Shown here one piece after another: positions 19,645 to 27,787 of a stretch of 49,727 nt of DNA. The translations under genes were made by a program, and so were the position numbers. Every line of letters begins with the position of its first letter. Positions within the stretch are counted from its first letter, which is position 1. The DNA is taken from NCBI GenBank assembly GCA_938002085.1, contig CALLAT010000156.1, positions 1 through 49,727 of the forward strand, in the 5' to 3' direction. The stretch is from an uncultured Pseudanabaenaceae cyanobacterium (GTDB lineage: Bacteria > Cyanobacteriota > Cyanobacteriia > PCC-9006 > JAAUQQ01). Below the pieces are notes generated by a model, which worked only from the letters and a program-made list of their open reading frames with translations, was not told where the DNA came from and ran no database searches.

Positions 19645-20160
19645 ATGCGTCGGTTCATGGTTTTGGGAATGGCAGCGATTGCTGGAGTGGTTGGGGCAGG
19701 AATGGCGACGGTTTCCCAGTCTCGGTGGGATTCGCTTTCTTCTGTCCAGGCTCAGCCGGTGCCCGGTTCTACGGGGCTGGTGGTGAAGGCGAGTGGCTAT
19801 AGCGTGGAAGAGACGCGCGATCGCTTCACGAATATCCTCGAAAACAAGGGCCTAACCATCTTTGGCGTGATTGACCATGCTGAGAATGCAGCCAATGCAG
19901 AGCTGTCTTTGCGCCCAACGACGTTGGTGATGTTTGGCAATGCCAAGCTGGGCACGCCGCTGATGCAGTGTGAGCAGGCGTTGGCGATTGAGCTACCCCA
20001 GAAGGTTTTGATTTGGGAAGACGAACAGGGACAGGTGCAGTTGGCCTATAACGATCCGCGTTATCTCAGCGGGCGGCATCGGTTGGGCGACTGTGGCAGT
20101 GCGGTGATTGAGAAGATTGGTGGGGCGTTGAATGGACTGACGGATGCGGCGGTGAAGTGA
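19645..20160 (+). CDS. DUF302 domain protein with signal peptide
   Basis: ATG at 19,645 follows GGAGGAG (19,632-19,638), a near-ideal ribosome-binding site, and gives 171 residues. The N-terminus MRRFMVLGMAAIAGVVGAGM is a signal peptide or membrane anchor. The body matches the DUF302/TT1751-like fold: GLVVKASGYSVEETRDRF, LENKGLTIFGVIDHAENA, TTLVMFGNAKLGTPLMQC, ALAIELPQKVLIWEDEQG. DUF302 proteins are small alpha/beta proteins of unknown function, sometimes linked to heme or lipid binding. It appears monocistronic and converges on the SUKH-like gene, only 7 bases away. Confidence 0.85.
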   Translation: MRRFMVLGMAAIAGVVGAGMATVSQSRWDSLSSVQAQPVPGSTGLVVKASGYSVEETRDRFTNILENKGLTIFGVIDHAENAANAELSLRPTTLVMFGNAKLGTPLMQCEQALAIELPQKVLIWEDEQGQVQLAYNDPRYLSGRHRLGDCGSAVIEKIGGALNGLTDAAVK

Positions 20161-20167
20161 CGCCAAC

Positions 20168-21277
20168 TTAATGGTAATCGCTGATCTCGTTGTTGTTGAG
20201 GCGTGGAGGATTTTTCTTCAGGCATTCTTGAAATTCTGGGCCGGGCTCTATTGCAGAAGTGATCGCTTGATCAAATAGCCATTTGACAAGCTGGGGAGCA
20301 TCAACCTTTTGCCAATAAGGGTCGCTCTGAACTTCATATTCAAAGTGGACAGAAGCAATTGAGTTTGATTGAGCATTTTGAGTCTGAGAAATAGAGCTTG
20401 ATAATTGTTCAACGATATTCTCAAAATCAAAAAGCCCTAACGGTAGATCGGCACCTGACATCACAGTGAACGGATTCAAATGATTCGGCCTCGGCCAGTG
20501 GAATATTCTACCGGAACCATCAGCTTTAATTTCTAAACTCCAATCTGTATTTGTCGATATTTGTAGGGCTAAAGCTGCTCCCTGTAAGGCCTGTAATTTC
20601 TCCATTCCGAGCTGACTAGTTGCTCCAAAGGAAAAGCTTTTTTCTCCTCTCTGGCAGACTAGAACTTCATCATCCATTAAATAATATGTCTGTGAACTAA
20701 ATTCCCAGACATATGTGGTTTTGAAGAAGAGAGGGGCAAGTTTTGCTTGTCCTGACTTGAAATATTCGATGAGAGGTTTACCCCAATAGCTGTGTTTGGC
20801 TCCGAATAACAGCTCTTGCAAACAAAATGTGACAAGCAATTGCGTTAATGAGGGGCAAATCTCTGTCCATGTACTGCCATCCTGATTCCCCATTTCTTCA
20901 CTGTCAGCCCAGATCGGAGGATCTTCTCCTTCAGGGTCTGTCACCAAAGTCCAAACGCCTTGATTTTCAACTAGAAATTCCAGCTTTCCATCTTCTGTTT
21001 GCCGAAGGCTTTCAGGACGCAGTAGAACATCCTGTGTGGAGAAAAGTTCGATAGAATCAGGACTATGCCAATCATTAGGCCTAGGCTTAGGCCAACGCCC
21101 ACAGAATGCATATAAACGGTAGAGCGGTTCTGGAAGGGATAGTTGGTCAAGAATCTCTAGCGGTGTGCCATATTCGGGTTTGCGTTCTCCCAGCCAATAA
21201 ACGATGAAGCGCTCCAGCTCATCTAACAACTCTGAAAAGGTTTCTTTGCTATCAAAGTCAAATGATGGAGCGCTCAT
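20168..21277 (-). CDS. SUKH (SMI1/KNR4)-like protein
   Basis: The first about 170 of 369 residues resemble the SUKH superfamily: LPEPLYRLYAFCGRWP, then FLVENQGVWTLVTDPEGEDP with PPIWAD. These correspond to the family's N-terminal P..lr.lY.. helix and the ENQGV..W strand. SUKH proteins are best known as immunity proteins against polymorphic toxins. The C-terminal half (about 190-369) has no motif I recognise. The gene is richer in A+T than its neighbours and stands alone between a DUF302 gene and an SDR gene, with no toxin gene adjacent. Acquisition by transfer as an orphan immunity gene is possible but unproven. The family assignment rests on motif resemblance only. Confidence 0.55.
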   Translation of the reverse strand: MSAPSFDFDSKETFSELLDELERFIVYWLGERKPEYGTPLEILDQLSLPEPLYRLYAFCGRWPKPRPNDWHSPDSIELFSTQDVLLRPESLRQTEDGKLEFLVENQGVWTLVTDPEGEDPPIWADSEEMGNQDGSTWTEICPSLTQLLVTFCLQELLFGAKHSYWGKPLIEYFKSGQAKLAPLFFKTTYVWEFSSQTYYLMDDEVLVCQRGEKSFSFGATSQLGMEKLQALQGAALALQISTNTDWSLEIKADGSGRIFHWPRPNHLNPFTVMSGADLPLGLFDFENIVEQLSSSISQTQNAQSNSIASVHFEYEVQSDPYWQKVDAPQLVKWLFDQAITSAIEPGPEFQECLKKNPPRLNNNEISDYH

Positions 21278-21617
21278 GGGAAGTAGAATTTGAGAGTAGA
21301 GAAATTACCATTACTGACTGCTCGTTAGATTTCCGCCTGAAACTGCCGAATGGCTTCCCCGGCATCTGTCTCAGCCATCAAAGTACATTGAGTCAATCGC
21401 TCAAGGTTGAGTTCAATTAGCCCGTCTAATTCACTCTTACTAATTTTTCATATCCATGATTTCCAAAGTGGTAAAGCTCTCCGCCTGGACAATACACTGG
21501 CCGGTGGTGAGCCTATCGAGGAGCTGAACCATACATATTGGTTACGCAATGTAGCTATGCCTATTCTAGCGGTCCAACTAGATTGGTATTGGTCCTCATT
21601 TAAACGCAGCTACATTC
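21278..21617. other. Intergenic region with possible degenerate coding remnant on the minus strand
   Basis: No intact gene is seen. On the minus strand 21,447-21,325 is open for 40 codons without a good start and reads LIELNLERLTQCTLMAETDA and then GEAIRQFQAEI before a stop. An adjacent frame further upstream reads LTTGQCIVQAESFTTLEI before a stop. These look more like protein than random translation and may be remnants of a decayed small gene. Confidence 0.25.
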
Positions 21618-22382
21618 ATGCCTTCTGTCTCTTCTCGCCCGCTTGCCATTGTTACCGGAGCCTCTAGCGGCATTGGTTTAGCGATCGCCCAACATCTCGC
21701 GACGCTCGGCTACAATCTAGCCCTCTGCGCTCGCCGCCAGGATCGTCTCGATGTCCTAGCGGCAGAGTTGGAAGGCCAGGGCTGTAATGTTCTCACCCAG
21801 GCCGTAGACCTGCGCGACGAAGCTCAAATCCTCAGCTTTTTCGCCGCCATTGACCAGCGCTTTAATCGTGTGGATGTCCTCATCAATAGCGCTGGCCTAG
21901 GCCACAAGGAGCCACTGATGACCGGAGCAACTGAAGCCTGGCGTGAAATGCTCGATGTGAATGTCCTGGCGCTTTGTATTTGTACGAGGGAGGCGATCGC
22001 ACGCATGAAAACCCAAGACAATCCCCAGGGCAAAGGCCACATCATCCACCTCAGCTCCATGTCCGGCCACCGCATCCCCACCGCCGTCGCTGGACTCTAC
22101 TCCGCGACAAAATTTGCCGTCCGCTCCCTCACCGAAACCCTCCGCCGTGAGCTGCGTCAAGCCGACAGTAGCATTCGCATTTCCAGCATCAGCCCCGGCA
22201 TCGTCGAGACTGAATTCGCCGAAAAATACAGCAAAAGCGCTGACGAAGCCGCTGCCACCTACAGTCGCCACCCCATGCTTCAAGCTGAAGATATCGCCAA
22301 AGCCGTAACTTACTTGCTGAAGCAACCAGATCATGTGGAAGTACACGACATTCTCCTCCGCCCAACCCAACAGCAAAGCTAA
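21618..22382 (+). CDS. Short-chain dehydrogenase/reductase (SDR)
   Basis: This 254-residue classical SDR has the NADP-binding motif TGASSGIG (about 13-20), an Arg-rich second strand end (LCARRQDRLD) that favours NADP(H), NSAG in place of the usual NNAG, catalytic Ser in HLSSMSGH, and YSATK supplying Tyr and Lys. The segment SISPGIVETEFAEKY and the total length resemble DHRS11/YdfG-like SDRs. The substrate cannot be told. The next gene (coq4-like) starts 12 bases after its stop, so the two are probably cotranscribed. No clear ribosome-binding site is seen before 21,618. Confidence 0.85.
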   Translation: MPSVSSRPLAIVTGASSGIGLAIAQHLATLGYNLALCARRQDRLDVLAAELEGQGCNVLTQAVDLRDEAQILSFFAAIDQRFNRVDVLINSAGLGHKEPLMTGATEAWREMLDVNVLALCICTREAIARMKTQDNPQGKGHIIHLSSMSGHRIPTAVAGLYSATKFAVRSLTETLRRELRQADSSIRISSISPGIVETEFAEKYSKSADEAAATYSRHPMLQAEDIAKAVTYLLKQPDHVEVHDILLRPTQQQS

Positions 22383-22394
22383 GGGGCAAACCTT

Positions 22395-23033
22395 GTGATC
22401 AAACTGATTGCACTACTCCAACTCATCCGCGACGCCCGAGCCCTCCAAGCCAGCGGCAATCTCGGTGACTTTGCTATTCGCAAAGCCGATGCTCTGGGGG
22501 CAAAAGCTAGCCCAGCCGTTGAGGCTCAGCTTGGGGAGGTTGCAGGTTACCACCCACTGATTGACTTAACTGGGCTGAGCCAGCTGCCAAACGATAGCTT
22601 TGGCCATGTCTACGCCCAGCACATGCTCGACAACCAGCTTCAACCCTTCAACATCAGTCCAAGCCTCAGCAAAGTTGCGCTGCGCAATACCTTTGCCCTG
22701 CGCTACGCCGTGACCCATGACATTTTTCATGTGCTGCTGGGCTTTGATACCAGTTATGCCGGAGAAATTGGCGTGCTAGCGTTTGCCGTGGCCCAGGGCT
22801 ATAGCCCTCAACAAAAGCTGGCTCTCCGAATTGCAAGCTGGCTCTATCCGCTGCTGGCTCCAGGGCAGCGATCGCAAATTACGGCTGCCCGTAACCTTGG
22901 CCTTCACCTCGGACACCAAGCTAAGATGCTCCTGGCTTTTCCCTTTGAAGACCATTGGGTCATGCCGATTGCTGACCTGCGCACAGAGCTTGCCTTGCCC
23001 GCTTCTCCGAGCTCTAGGCAAGGGCAGGTTTAG
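22395..23033 (+). CDS. Coq4 family protein
   Basis: Translation from GTG at 22,395, preceded by AAGGGG, gives 212 residues. The signature HDIFHVLLGFDTSYAGEIG matches the Coq4 zinc motif HDxxH...E, and the upstream text LPNDSFGHVYAQHMLD also matches the family. In eukaryotes Coq4 acts in ubiquinone synthesis, reported to process the ring carboxyl. Cyanobacteria make plastoquinone rather than ubiquinone, so the role here is uncertain. It follows the SDR gene by 12 bases. The last codons (RQGQV and TAG) lie inside a copy of the GGGCAGGTTTAG repeat, so the C-terminus may have been set by a repeat insertion. Confidence 0.85.
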   Translation: MIKLIALLQLIRDARALQASGNLGDFAIRKADALGAKASPAVEAQLGEVAGYHPLIDLTGLSQLPNDSFGHVYAQHMLDNQLQPFNISPSLSKVALRNTFALRYAVTHDIFHVLLGFDTSYAGEIGVLAFAVAQGYSPQQKLALRIASWLYPLLAPGQRSQITAARNLGLHLGHQAKMLLAFPFEDHWVMPIADLRTELALPASPSSRQGQV

Positions 23034-23150
23034 CGGCAGATTTCAACTTTTCGATCTTGCTCAACATTTGCCCTGGGCGATCGCTTTAGCCGGGCAGGTT
23101 TAGTATTTTCTGGGGAGTTGCTTTGAAGATAAGGACAAAACCTGCCCCTA
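23022..23150. repeat. GGGCAGGTTT repeats, direct and inverted
   Basis: GGGCAGGTTTAG occurs at 23,022-23,033 (over the coq4 stop codon) and again at 23,092-23,103. The inverse AAAACCTGCCCCTA follows at 23,137-23,150. The 23,092-23,150 part is therefore an inverted repeat. Its GTAGGGGCAGGTTTT end is related to the palindrome at 18,378-18,457. Confidence 0.6.
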
Positions 23151-23183
23151 CAAGTTTGGTTTTCTATTGATGATTTCGATGCC

Positions 23184-23519
23184 ATGACTGATGCTACTTC
23201 CTCTATTAATCCTGGGGTTGTTTTAACCACTGCTGGCTCTCGGGAAGATGCTGAACGCATCGCCCATGCTTTGATTGCCGAAAACCTTGCGGCCTGTATC
23301 AACCTTGCCCCTGTCACCTCAATCTATCGCTGGGAAGGAAAGGTTTGCCACGACGAAGAAATTCAGCTCATCATCAAAACCGACCTAGATCGATTTGAGC
23401 AATTGCAAGCCCGCATTACCCAACTCCACAGCTACGATCTCCCCGAAATTATCGCCTTGCCCATTACCCAAGGTTCGGCCAGCTACCTCAACTGGATTGC
23501 GGCTCAGCTCCATATCTAG
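23184..23519 (+). CDS. cutA: Divalent cation tolerance protein CutA
   Basis: The 111-residue protein matches CutA1 throughout: VVLTTAGSREDAERIAHAL, ENLAACINLAPVTSIYRWEG, EEIQLIIKTDLDRF and YDLPEIIALPITQGSASYL. CutA1 forms very stable trimers with a ferredoxin-like fold and binds copper; its physiological role is debated, and in cyanobacteria loss has little effect on metal tolerance. Length and all conserved segments are normal. ATG at 23,184 directly precedes the conserved fold. It is preceded by repeat DNA and is probably monocistronic. Confidence 0.95.
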   Translation: MTDATSSINPGVVLTTAGSREDAERIAHALIAENLAACINLAPVTSIYRWEGKVCHDEEIQLIIKTDLDRFEQLQARITQLHSYDLPEIIALPITQGSASYLNWIAAQLHI

Positions 23520-23904
23520 GCGATGTTTAAGCGCTTTGTGCCACTGCCAACCCTGCCATTTTCTGCCTGTAATGGTCGAGAATTAACTAGGGAGAATCTT
23601 CTCTAATCCAGGCTACGTAATGATTTATGGCTTTACGACTAAAAAACAGGGCCGACGATCTAGCCTAGAAGCATAGAGAGATGGGGAAGTGGCTTTAGAG
23701 CCCCGCTGCCCCCAAGATCAGCCGCACCGTTCAACGCAAATTCTAGAGCCTTGCTCTAGCCAGAACCCTCCTATTCGTTAGCGATTCTGCCGTTCGACCC
23801 TGCCCCTTGACCTTGGAGTCAAATCGGTTTTTACGTTGGCTCTTTTGCCAACGTCACGCTTCTCGACCTCTGCGATTGTTCCTGTTGCAGAAAGGAAGAT
23901 GGTT
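23520..23904. other. Intergenic region between cutA and the methyltransferase gene
   Basis: About 385 bases hold no credible gene or RNA that I recognise. AAAGGAAG at 23,891-23,898 is the likely ribosome-binding site for the downstream gene. Confidence 0.4.
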
Positions 23905-24621
23905 ATGGTTCGTAAAGTCAATCGTCGGTTGCATGTTTTGCCGGTCGATCAAGACAAGCAATTTGAGCGTCAGCGCATGCAAATGGTCATGCAATTGCAG
24001 GGCTGGAATATCCGCGATCGCCGCATCCTCAAGGCGATGGCTGAAACTCCACGACATCATTTTGTGCCCACCCGCGATCGCAACTGGGCCTATGAAGATC
24101 GTCCCCTACCCATGGAATACGGTCAGATGGTCACCCAGCCCCATGTGGTGGCCTACATGCTGGAGCAGCTAGATATTAAGCCTGACCACCGAGTCTTAGA
24201 AGTCGGCACAGGATTGGGCTATCAAACTGCGATCCTCGGCCAAATTGCCAAGGAAGTCCATAGCCTGGAAATCATTCCCCGAGTGGGCGAAAAAGCTCAC
24301 CAAAATCTGGGGCAACTGGGTTATCGGAATATTCATGTCAGGGCGGGGAATGCTTTCCGAGGCGCTGCTAGCCATGCCCCCTACGATCGCATCATTATCT
24401 GTGGTGCTGCTCCCGAAATCCCTGCGATCTTGCTAGAGCAACTAAAGGTAGATGGCAAGTTGATTATGCCCGTGGGAGAAGAGCGTCAGCAGCTCCAGGT
24501 CATCACCAAGACCGTGTTGGGACAAACCCTAGAAACCGGGATTGGCGCTTCCTTCGAGCCCTTGTTAGAGATCTGTCCACCTCTGGCAAAACAGCGACGG
24601 CGGTTGGGTTTACGCCATTAG
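23905..24621 (+). CDS. pcm: Protein-L-isoaspartate O-methyltransferase family protein
   Basis: ATG at 23,905 lies 8 bases after AAGGA (23,892-23,896); ATG at 23,899 is in frame but too close to it. The product is 238 residues. The SAM-binding motif I is VLEVGTGLGYQTAILGQIA, preceded by the Pcm-specific RHHFVP, YEDRPLPMEYGQMVTQPH and followed by YDRIIICGAAPEIP and LIMPVGEERQQL. Pcm methylates isoaspartyl residues in aged proteins to start their repair. Compared with E. coli Pcm (about 208 residues) it has a basic N-terminal extension and a C-terminal extension ending in basic residues. It is convergent with the lipoprotein gene at 24,730, separated by a shared terminator. Confidence 0.88.
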   Translation: MVRKVNRRLHVLPVDQDKQFERQRMQMVMQLQGWNIRDRRILKAMAETPRHHFVPTRDRNWAYEDRPLPMEYGQMVTQPHVVAYMLEQLDIKPDHRVLEVGTGLGYQTAILGQIAKEVHSLEIIPRVGEKAHQNLGQLGYRNIHVRAGNAFRGAASHAPYDRIIICGAAPEIPAILLEQLKVDGKLIMPVGEERQQLQVITKTVLGQTLETGIGASFEPLLEICPPLAKQRRRLGLRH

Positions 24622-24666
24622 CAGCCCTATGCCATTAGCGGCGTAGTTGAGCCACCCTATCGGTTT

Positions 24667-24700
24667 CCAGTCCCTCGCTGACACAAAGTTGAGGGACTGG
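24667..24700. terminator. Bidirectional hairpin between convergent genes
   Basis: CCAGTCCCTC (24,667-24,676) pairs with GAGGGACTGG (24,691-24,700) across a 14-base loop. It lies between the stop of the methyltransferase gene (+) and that of the lipoprotein gene (-). No strong T run is present. Confidence 0.6.
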
Positions 24701-24729
24701 TGAGGGATCTGCTCAGCAGCCTGGATGCT

Positions 24730-25404
24730 CTACTCACCTGCAGGCAGCTCTTGCAATTCGACCTTTGCTAGCCAATCGCGTAACTCCTCAGGTTCAATTC
24801 CATCGCCATCAATGCTGATGTGGAAACGCTTGCTGTGGAGCAATTGCAGATTGCCTTTGTTGGTGGCATAGGTAAATTCTTCGCGCCCCGGAGCACCATC
24901 AATTTCAATGCCCTTGTTGTAGCCTTCAGTGGAGTCTTGGCTAAACTGAGCTGCCATCATAAACGGCAGGTACATGGCCTGATTGTGAGCCCAGTCCATG
25001 ACTTTAAGCTCGATGCGCTTATCGCCACTGCGATAGCTACGCCCAGCCTCGGAAAGGCTGAATTCTCCCATGGAGTTGATTGAGCCAGTGGCATCGTCAG
25101 CTTCCCAATCTGCAGGAGGTTCGGGCAGGGTGGCGATCAAGTCTTGGAAGGGAAGTGGATCAACTGGTTCTAGGTTTTCAAGTTCTTTTTGCCAGTTTTC
25201 AGCTTCGCCAGCGAGGGTCGCAATTTTTTGAATGGCGGCGATGGGATTGTCGATATCAGCGCCTTCTTTGACATCGGCTTTGCCGCTTAGAAGGCTACAG
25301 CCGCTGAGCAGGATGAGGCTGGCTAATGCGCCTAGGGTGAGTAGGCTGGATGCCGGTTTGAAGTGAGATGTCTTGGAATTGGATGTCTTGGAGTTAGATG
25401 TCAT
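24730..25404 (-). CDS. Lipoprotein of unknown function
   Basis: ATG at 25,404 gives 224 residues; an in-frame TTG at 25,446 is less likely. The N-terminus has a Ser/Lys/Thr stretch with two copies of NSKTSNSKTS-like sequence, then the signal LLTLGALASLILLSGC with a lipobox Cys. The mature part has a helical segment (AAIQKIATLAGEAENWQKEL), a Pro-rich linker, and a mixed region ending in RFHISIDGDGIEPEELRDWL, where the last helix resembles a small substrate-sensing domain. I do not recognise a family. The lipobox suggests a membrane-anchored periplasmic protein. Confidence 0.7.
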   Translation of the reverse strand: MTSNSKTSNSKTSHFKPASSLLTLGALASLILLSGCSLLSGKADVKEGADIDNPIAAIQKIATLAGEAENWQKELENLEPVDPLPFQDLIATLPEPPADWEADDATGSINSMGEFSLSEAGRSYRSGDKRIELKVMDWAHNQAMYLPFMMAAQFSQDSTEGYNKGIEIDGAPGREEFTYATNKGNLQLLHSKRFHISIDGDGIEPEELRDWLAKVELQELPAGE

Positions 25405-25536
25405 TAGTGGAATGGGATATTCGGTTAGCGATCGCTGGAGAGTCAACCTCTAGAAGGGGCAAATCCGTTCGTCGGAATCAGAGTGGCTGAATAGAACCTA
25501 GGGTGGATTGCCTCGCATTATGCAGAGGGTGGATTA

Positions 25537-25773
25537 TTAGGGCCTGCGCTTTTGAGCTTCCTGCATAGAAGCGTCGCTTCGTTGGAGTTCGCTGACGAAG
25601 GCTTCAAATTCAGCTTGGAAGCGCGACCGCAGGGATGGGGTCGCCTCCGGAGCCGTTGAGACGGCTTGGCTGGGCATGAACAAACTGCTGAGAATGGGGA
25701 GCGTTACGATCCCCAGACTGGTGAGGGCGATCGCAATGTTGCGATAGGGCCCGGTGGATTGGATACGCGCCAT
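25537..25773 (-). CDS. Small single-helix membrane protein, unknown
   Basis: From ATG at 25,773 the product is 78 residues: a short polar start MARIQSTGPYRN, one membrane helix (IAIALTSLGIVTLPILSSLF), and a polar helical tail (SRFQAEFEAFVSELQRSD) that could form a coiled coil. No family was recognised. A longer form from TTG at 25,821 is possible. Regular composition and the helix-tail plan favour a real gene, but this is not certain. Confidence 0.55.
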   Translation of the reverse strand: MARIQSTGPYRNIAIALTSLGIVTLPILSSLFMPSQAVSTAPEATPSLRSRFQAEFEAFVSELQRSDASMQEAQKRRP

Positions 25774-25950
25774 GGCTAGACTCTTGCTGTCAAATGGATT
25801 ATTCCCTAGGTACGTATACAATTCGAGGTTTATGTAATCCTGGTGTTTTCGCTTAACCAGAACTCGTTATAAATCACACCCTAGAGCGCCTCCAGAATCC
25901 CCGTGATAGTCTGAGAGCCATAAATCTCCATTTTTAGAAGACAACTTGCC

Positions 25951-26211
25951 ATGGGCTCTCAATCTAAAGCGAAGACCATCTTTCTTTTAATTTCCATGGT
26001 GGGCTGGCTGATTGTGGGGGCTGCGTTGATGTACCTGTTTCCCCTAATGGCCAATTTCTTCGCCCATTCTGAGCTGACAGAATTATGGCTGAGCAATCTA
26101 ACGGGCTGGGGCTATCAGCCCAGGTTGGGCTTTGCTGGGGGCGGGACGGCGTTAGCTTTAACCGTTGCTGGAAATTTGATTTGGTATCGCCAGTTTGAAG
26201 GCAAACTCTAG
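25951..26211 (+). CDS. Small two-helix membrane protein, unknown
   Basis: The 86-residue protein starts MGSQSKAKT, then a first helix (IFLLISMVGWLIVGAALMYL), a soluble loop with ANFFAHSELTELWLSNL, a GWGYQPRLGFAGGG turn, and a second helix (ALALTVAGNLIW) ending in YRQFEGKL. The pattern is coherent and typical of small conserved cyanobacterial membrane proteins, but I cannot name the family. It is transcribed divergently from the gene at 25,537 across 177 bases. Confidence 0.65.
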   Translation: MGSQSKAKTIFLLISMVGWLIVGAALMYLFPLMANFFAHSELTELWLSNLTGWGYQPRLGFAGGGTALALTVAGNLIWYRQFEGKL

Positions 26212-26289
26212 ATTTCAGAGTAGAGCTGCATTCCCCCCTGGCCTGTTTTACTTCGTCTGGCTGCTGTGAGCTAAAGTTCACAGCTCAAA

Positions 26290-26360
26290 GCTCAAGTCCG
26301 TTGAAACGGACTGAGCAGCATCGAAGAGAGGGTTTCAGCCTACTTGAGTAGGCTTGAGCT
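26290..26360. repeat. Cruciform-like dispersed repeat
   Basis: Two hairpins, AGTCCGTTGAAACGGACT (26,295-26,312) and AGCCTACTTGAGTAGGCT (26,337-26,354), are enclosed by an outer stem AGCTCAAG (26,290-26,297) with CTTGAGCT (26,353-26,360). It lies between convergent genes. A related hairpin, ACTCCGCTGAAGCGGACT, is at 40,411-40,428, suggesting a dispersed element family. Confidence 0.7.
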
Positions 26361-26447
26361 CTTAGCCTTGGGATTTGGATTTATCCCCAGCCGTTCCGGG
26401 GAGTCTTGCCAGACTGAGTTGGATGTATTTTATTTCTGGGCATTTCC

Positions 26448-27461
26448 TTAGGGAATTAACTCATAACCCTGGCGCAGCATCTTCCAACTGGTGCCCAGGT
26501 AGCCTTGACCGGTGGGGAGAGGCGGATATTGGCGATCGCTCAATATCTTCTCAATCCGTTTCTGGGCCAGGGGTAACTGATTAAAAGGGATGCCAGGAAA
26601 AGCATGGTGGATGCCATGGTAGGGCTGCCCGCCCATGGCCCAATTGACCCAACCATAGGTTTTGATATTGCTTGTGCCGTAGAGCTGGGTCAGCACATGG
26701 TTCTCTTGCTGTTGCCAGCGGCCATAATGCTCCAGATAGTCTCGCCCCTGAATCACTAAGCTCATGACACGCTCCAGGATCAACAGCATTACTGCATAGT
26801 GCAGCCAGGTCTCAAGCGATACCTGAGCCATAACGAAAATCAACACAATACTGCCCTGACCCAAAACCATTCCCGTCATGTCTAAAGCCATTTGTCGCCG
26901 CAGCCCAGGCCGAGAATCCCGCAGTCGCCAGCCCTGGCTGAAGGATTTGTAAACTAAGCCCAGCAGACCCAAGATGACCGCATTCACCACCCACTGATGC
27001 CGGACGTTCCAGCGACCCAACTTCCCCGCAGACTCATATTCTGCTGCGGTCCACTGCACTCGTTCTGGGTCGCGTAGGTCTGTAGCGTTCCAAGCATGGT
27101 GAAGTTTGTGGATTTCGCTGTAGGTGCCATAGGGCACCAGGATCGGCCAGCTGATTAGACGAGGGGCGATCGCATCAAACCATCGCCAGCCCGTCAATGT
27201 TCCATGGGCCGCGTCATGCGCACAGATAATCCAAAAGCTGTAGGCCAGGCTAGCCACCAGACAACCGACCCCCAAGCCCCACCCGCTATCGCTCTGCCAG
27301 GCAAATGTAAACCCCGCCAAAGTTGCAGCGCCCAACCCCAAGAAGCGCAGTAATCCCACGGCGGGATTGACCTGTTGCAGATCTTCCGTAGCCGCCCTGA
27401 GTGCGGAGCCAATGGCAAGCGCATCTAAACCCGTCGTTGGAGAAGCAATGATATTAGCCAT
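26448..27461 (-). CDS. Membrane fatty acid desaturase family protein
   Basis: The 337-residue protein has the His boxes of membrane di-iron desaturases/hydroxylases: HDAAHG (about 84-89), HKLHHAWN (about 117-124) and HGIHHAFPGIP (about 285). Hydrophobic segments lie between them (LGVGCLVASLAYSFWIICA, WVVNAVILGLLGLVY, GSIVLIFVMAQVSLETWLHY). The final box HxxHH with FPGIP is usual in fatty-acid and carotenoid-modifying members. It does not match CrtR or CrtW closely by the motifs I know, so the substrate is uncertain; lipid desaturation is the default. ATG at 27,461 fits the family start. It diverges from bciB across 326 bases. Confidence 0.82.
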   Translation of the reverse strand: MANIIASPTTGLDALAIGSALRAATEDLQQVNPAVGLLRFLGLGAATLAGFTFAWQSDSGWGLGVGCLVASLAYSFWIICAHDAAHGTLTGWRWFDAIAPRLISWPILVPYGTYSEIHKLHHAWNATDLRDPERVQWTAAEYESAGKLGRWNVRHQWVVNAVILGLLGLVYKSFSQGWRLRDSRPGLRRQMALDMTGMVLGQGSIVLIFVMAQVSLETWLHYAVMLLILERVMSLVIQGRDYLEHYGRWQQQENHVLTQLYGTSNIKTYGWVNWAMGGQPYHGIHHAFPGIPFNQLPLAQKRIEKILSDRQYPPLPTGQGYLGTSWKMLRQGYELIP

Positions 27462-27787
27462 GGTTTGGGGTCATCGATATAGGAAGTGCAGCCGAGGCAG
27501 CAGGACAAAAGGAAGCTCAAATCGCTCTCGTTAAACTCATTCCCCAAGGAGCAAATTCGCCCCCCATTCAACGAGGGTCAGCATATGTTCAAGGTAAGCT
27601 AACTTACCCATCTATTTCCAGAGTGCTACTGGGTATCAATTCAGGCTAGTGGAGCTATCTGTAGAAAGGCTTTCACCCCCGGCTAAGCCTTGCTTCATTA
27701 TGTTTCACAAGCCCCAGCCCAGCCCCCGCAAACGCTAGGCTTGGAGTAACGCAACATGGATGCCATTCCGTTACCTGTCACGCCACT
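27462..27787. other. Divergent promoter region, desaturase and bciB
   Basis: No gene is seen. A small perfect palindrome GGTAAGCTAACTTACC at 27,593-27,608 could be an operator for either gene, but I know no factor with this site. Confidence 0.4.

Noticed and set aside
21407..21667. 86-codon plus-strand frame upstream of the SDR gene
   Set aside because: It overlaps the SDR start in another frame, has irregular composition and no family resemblance.
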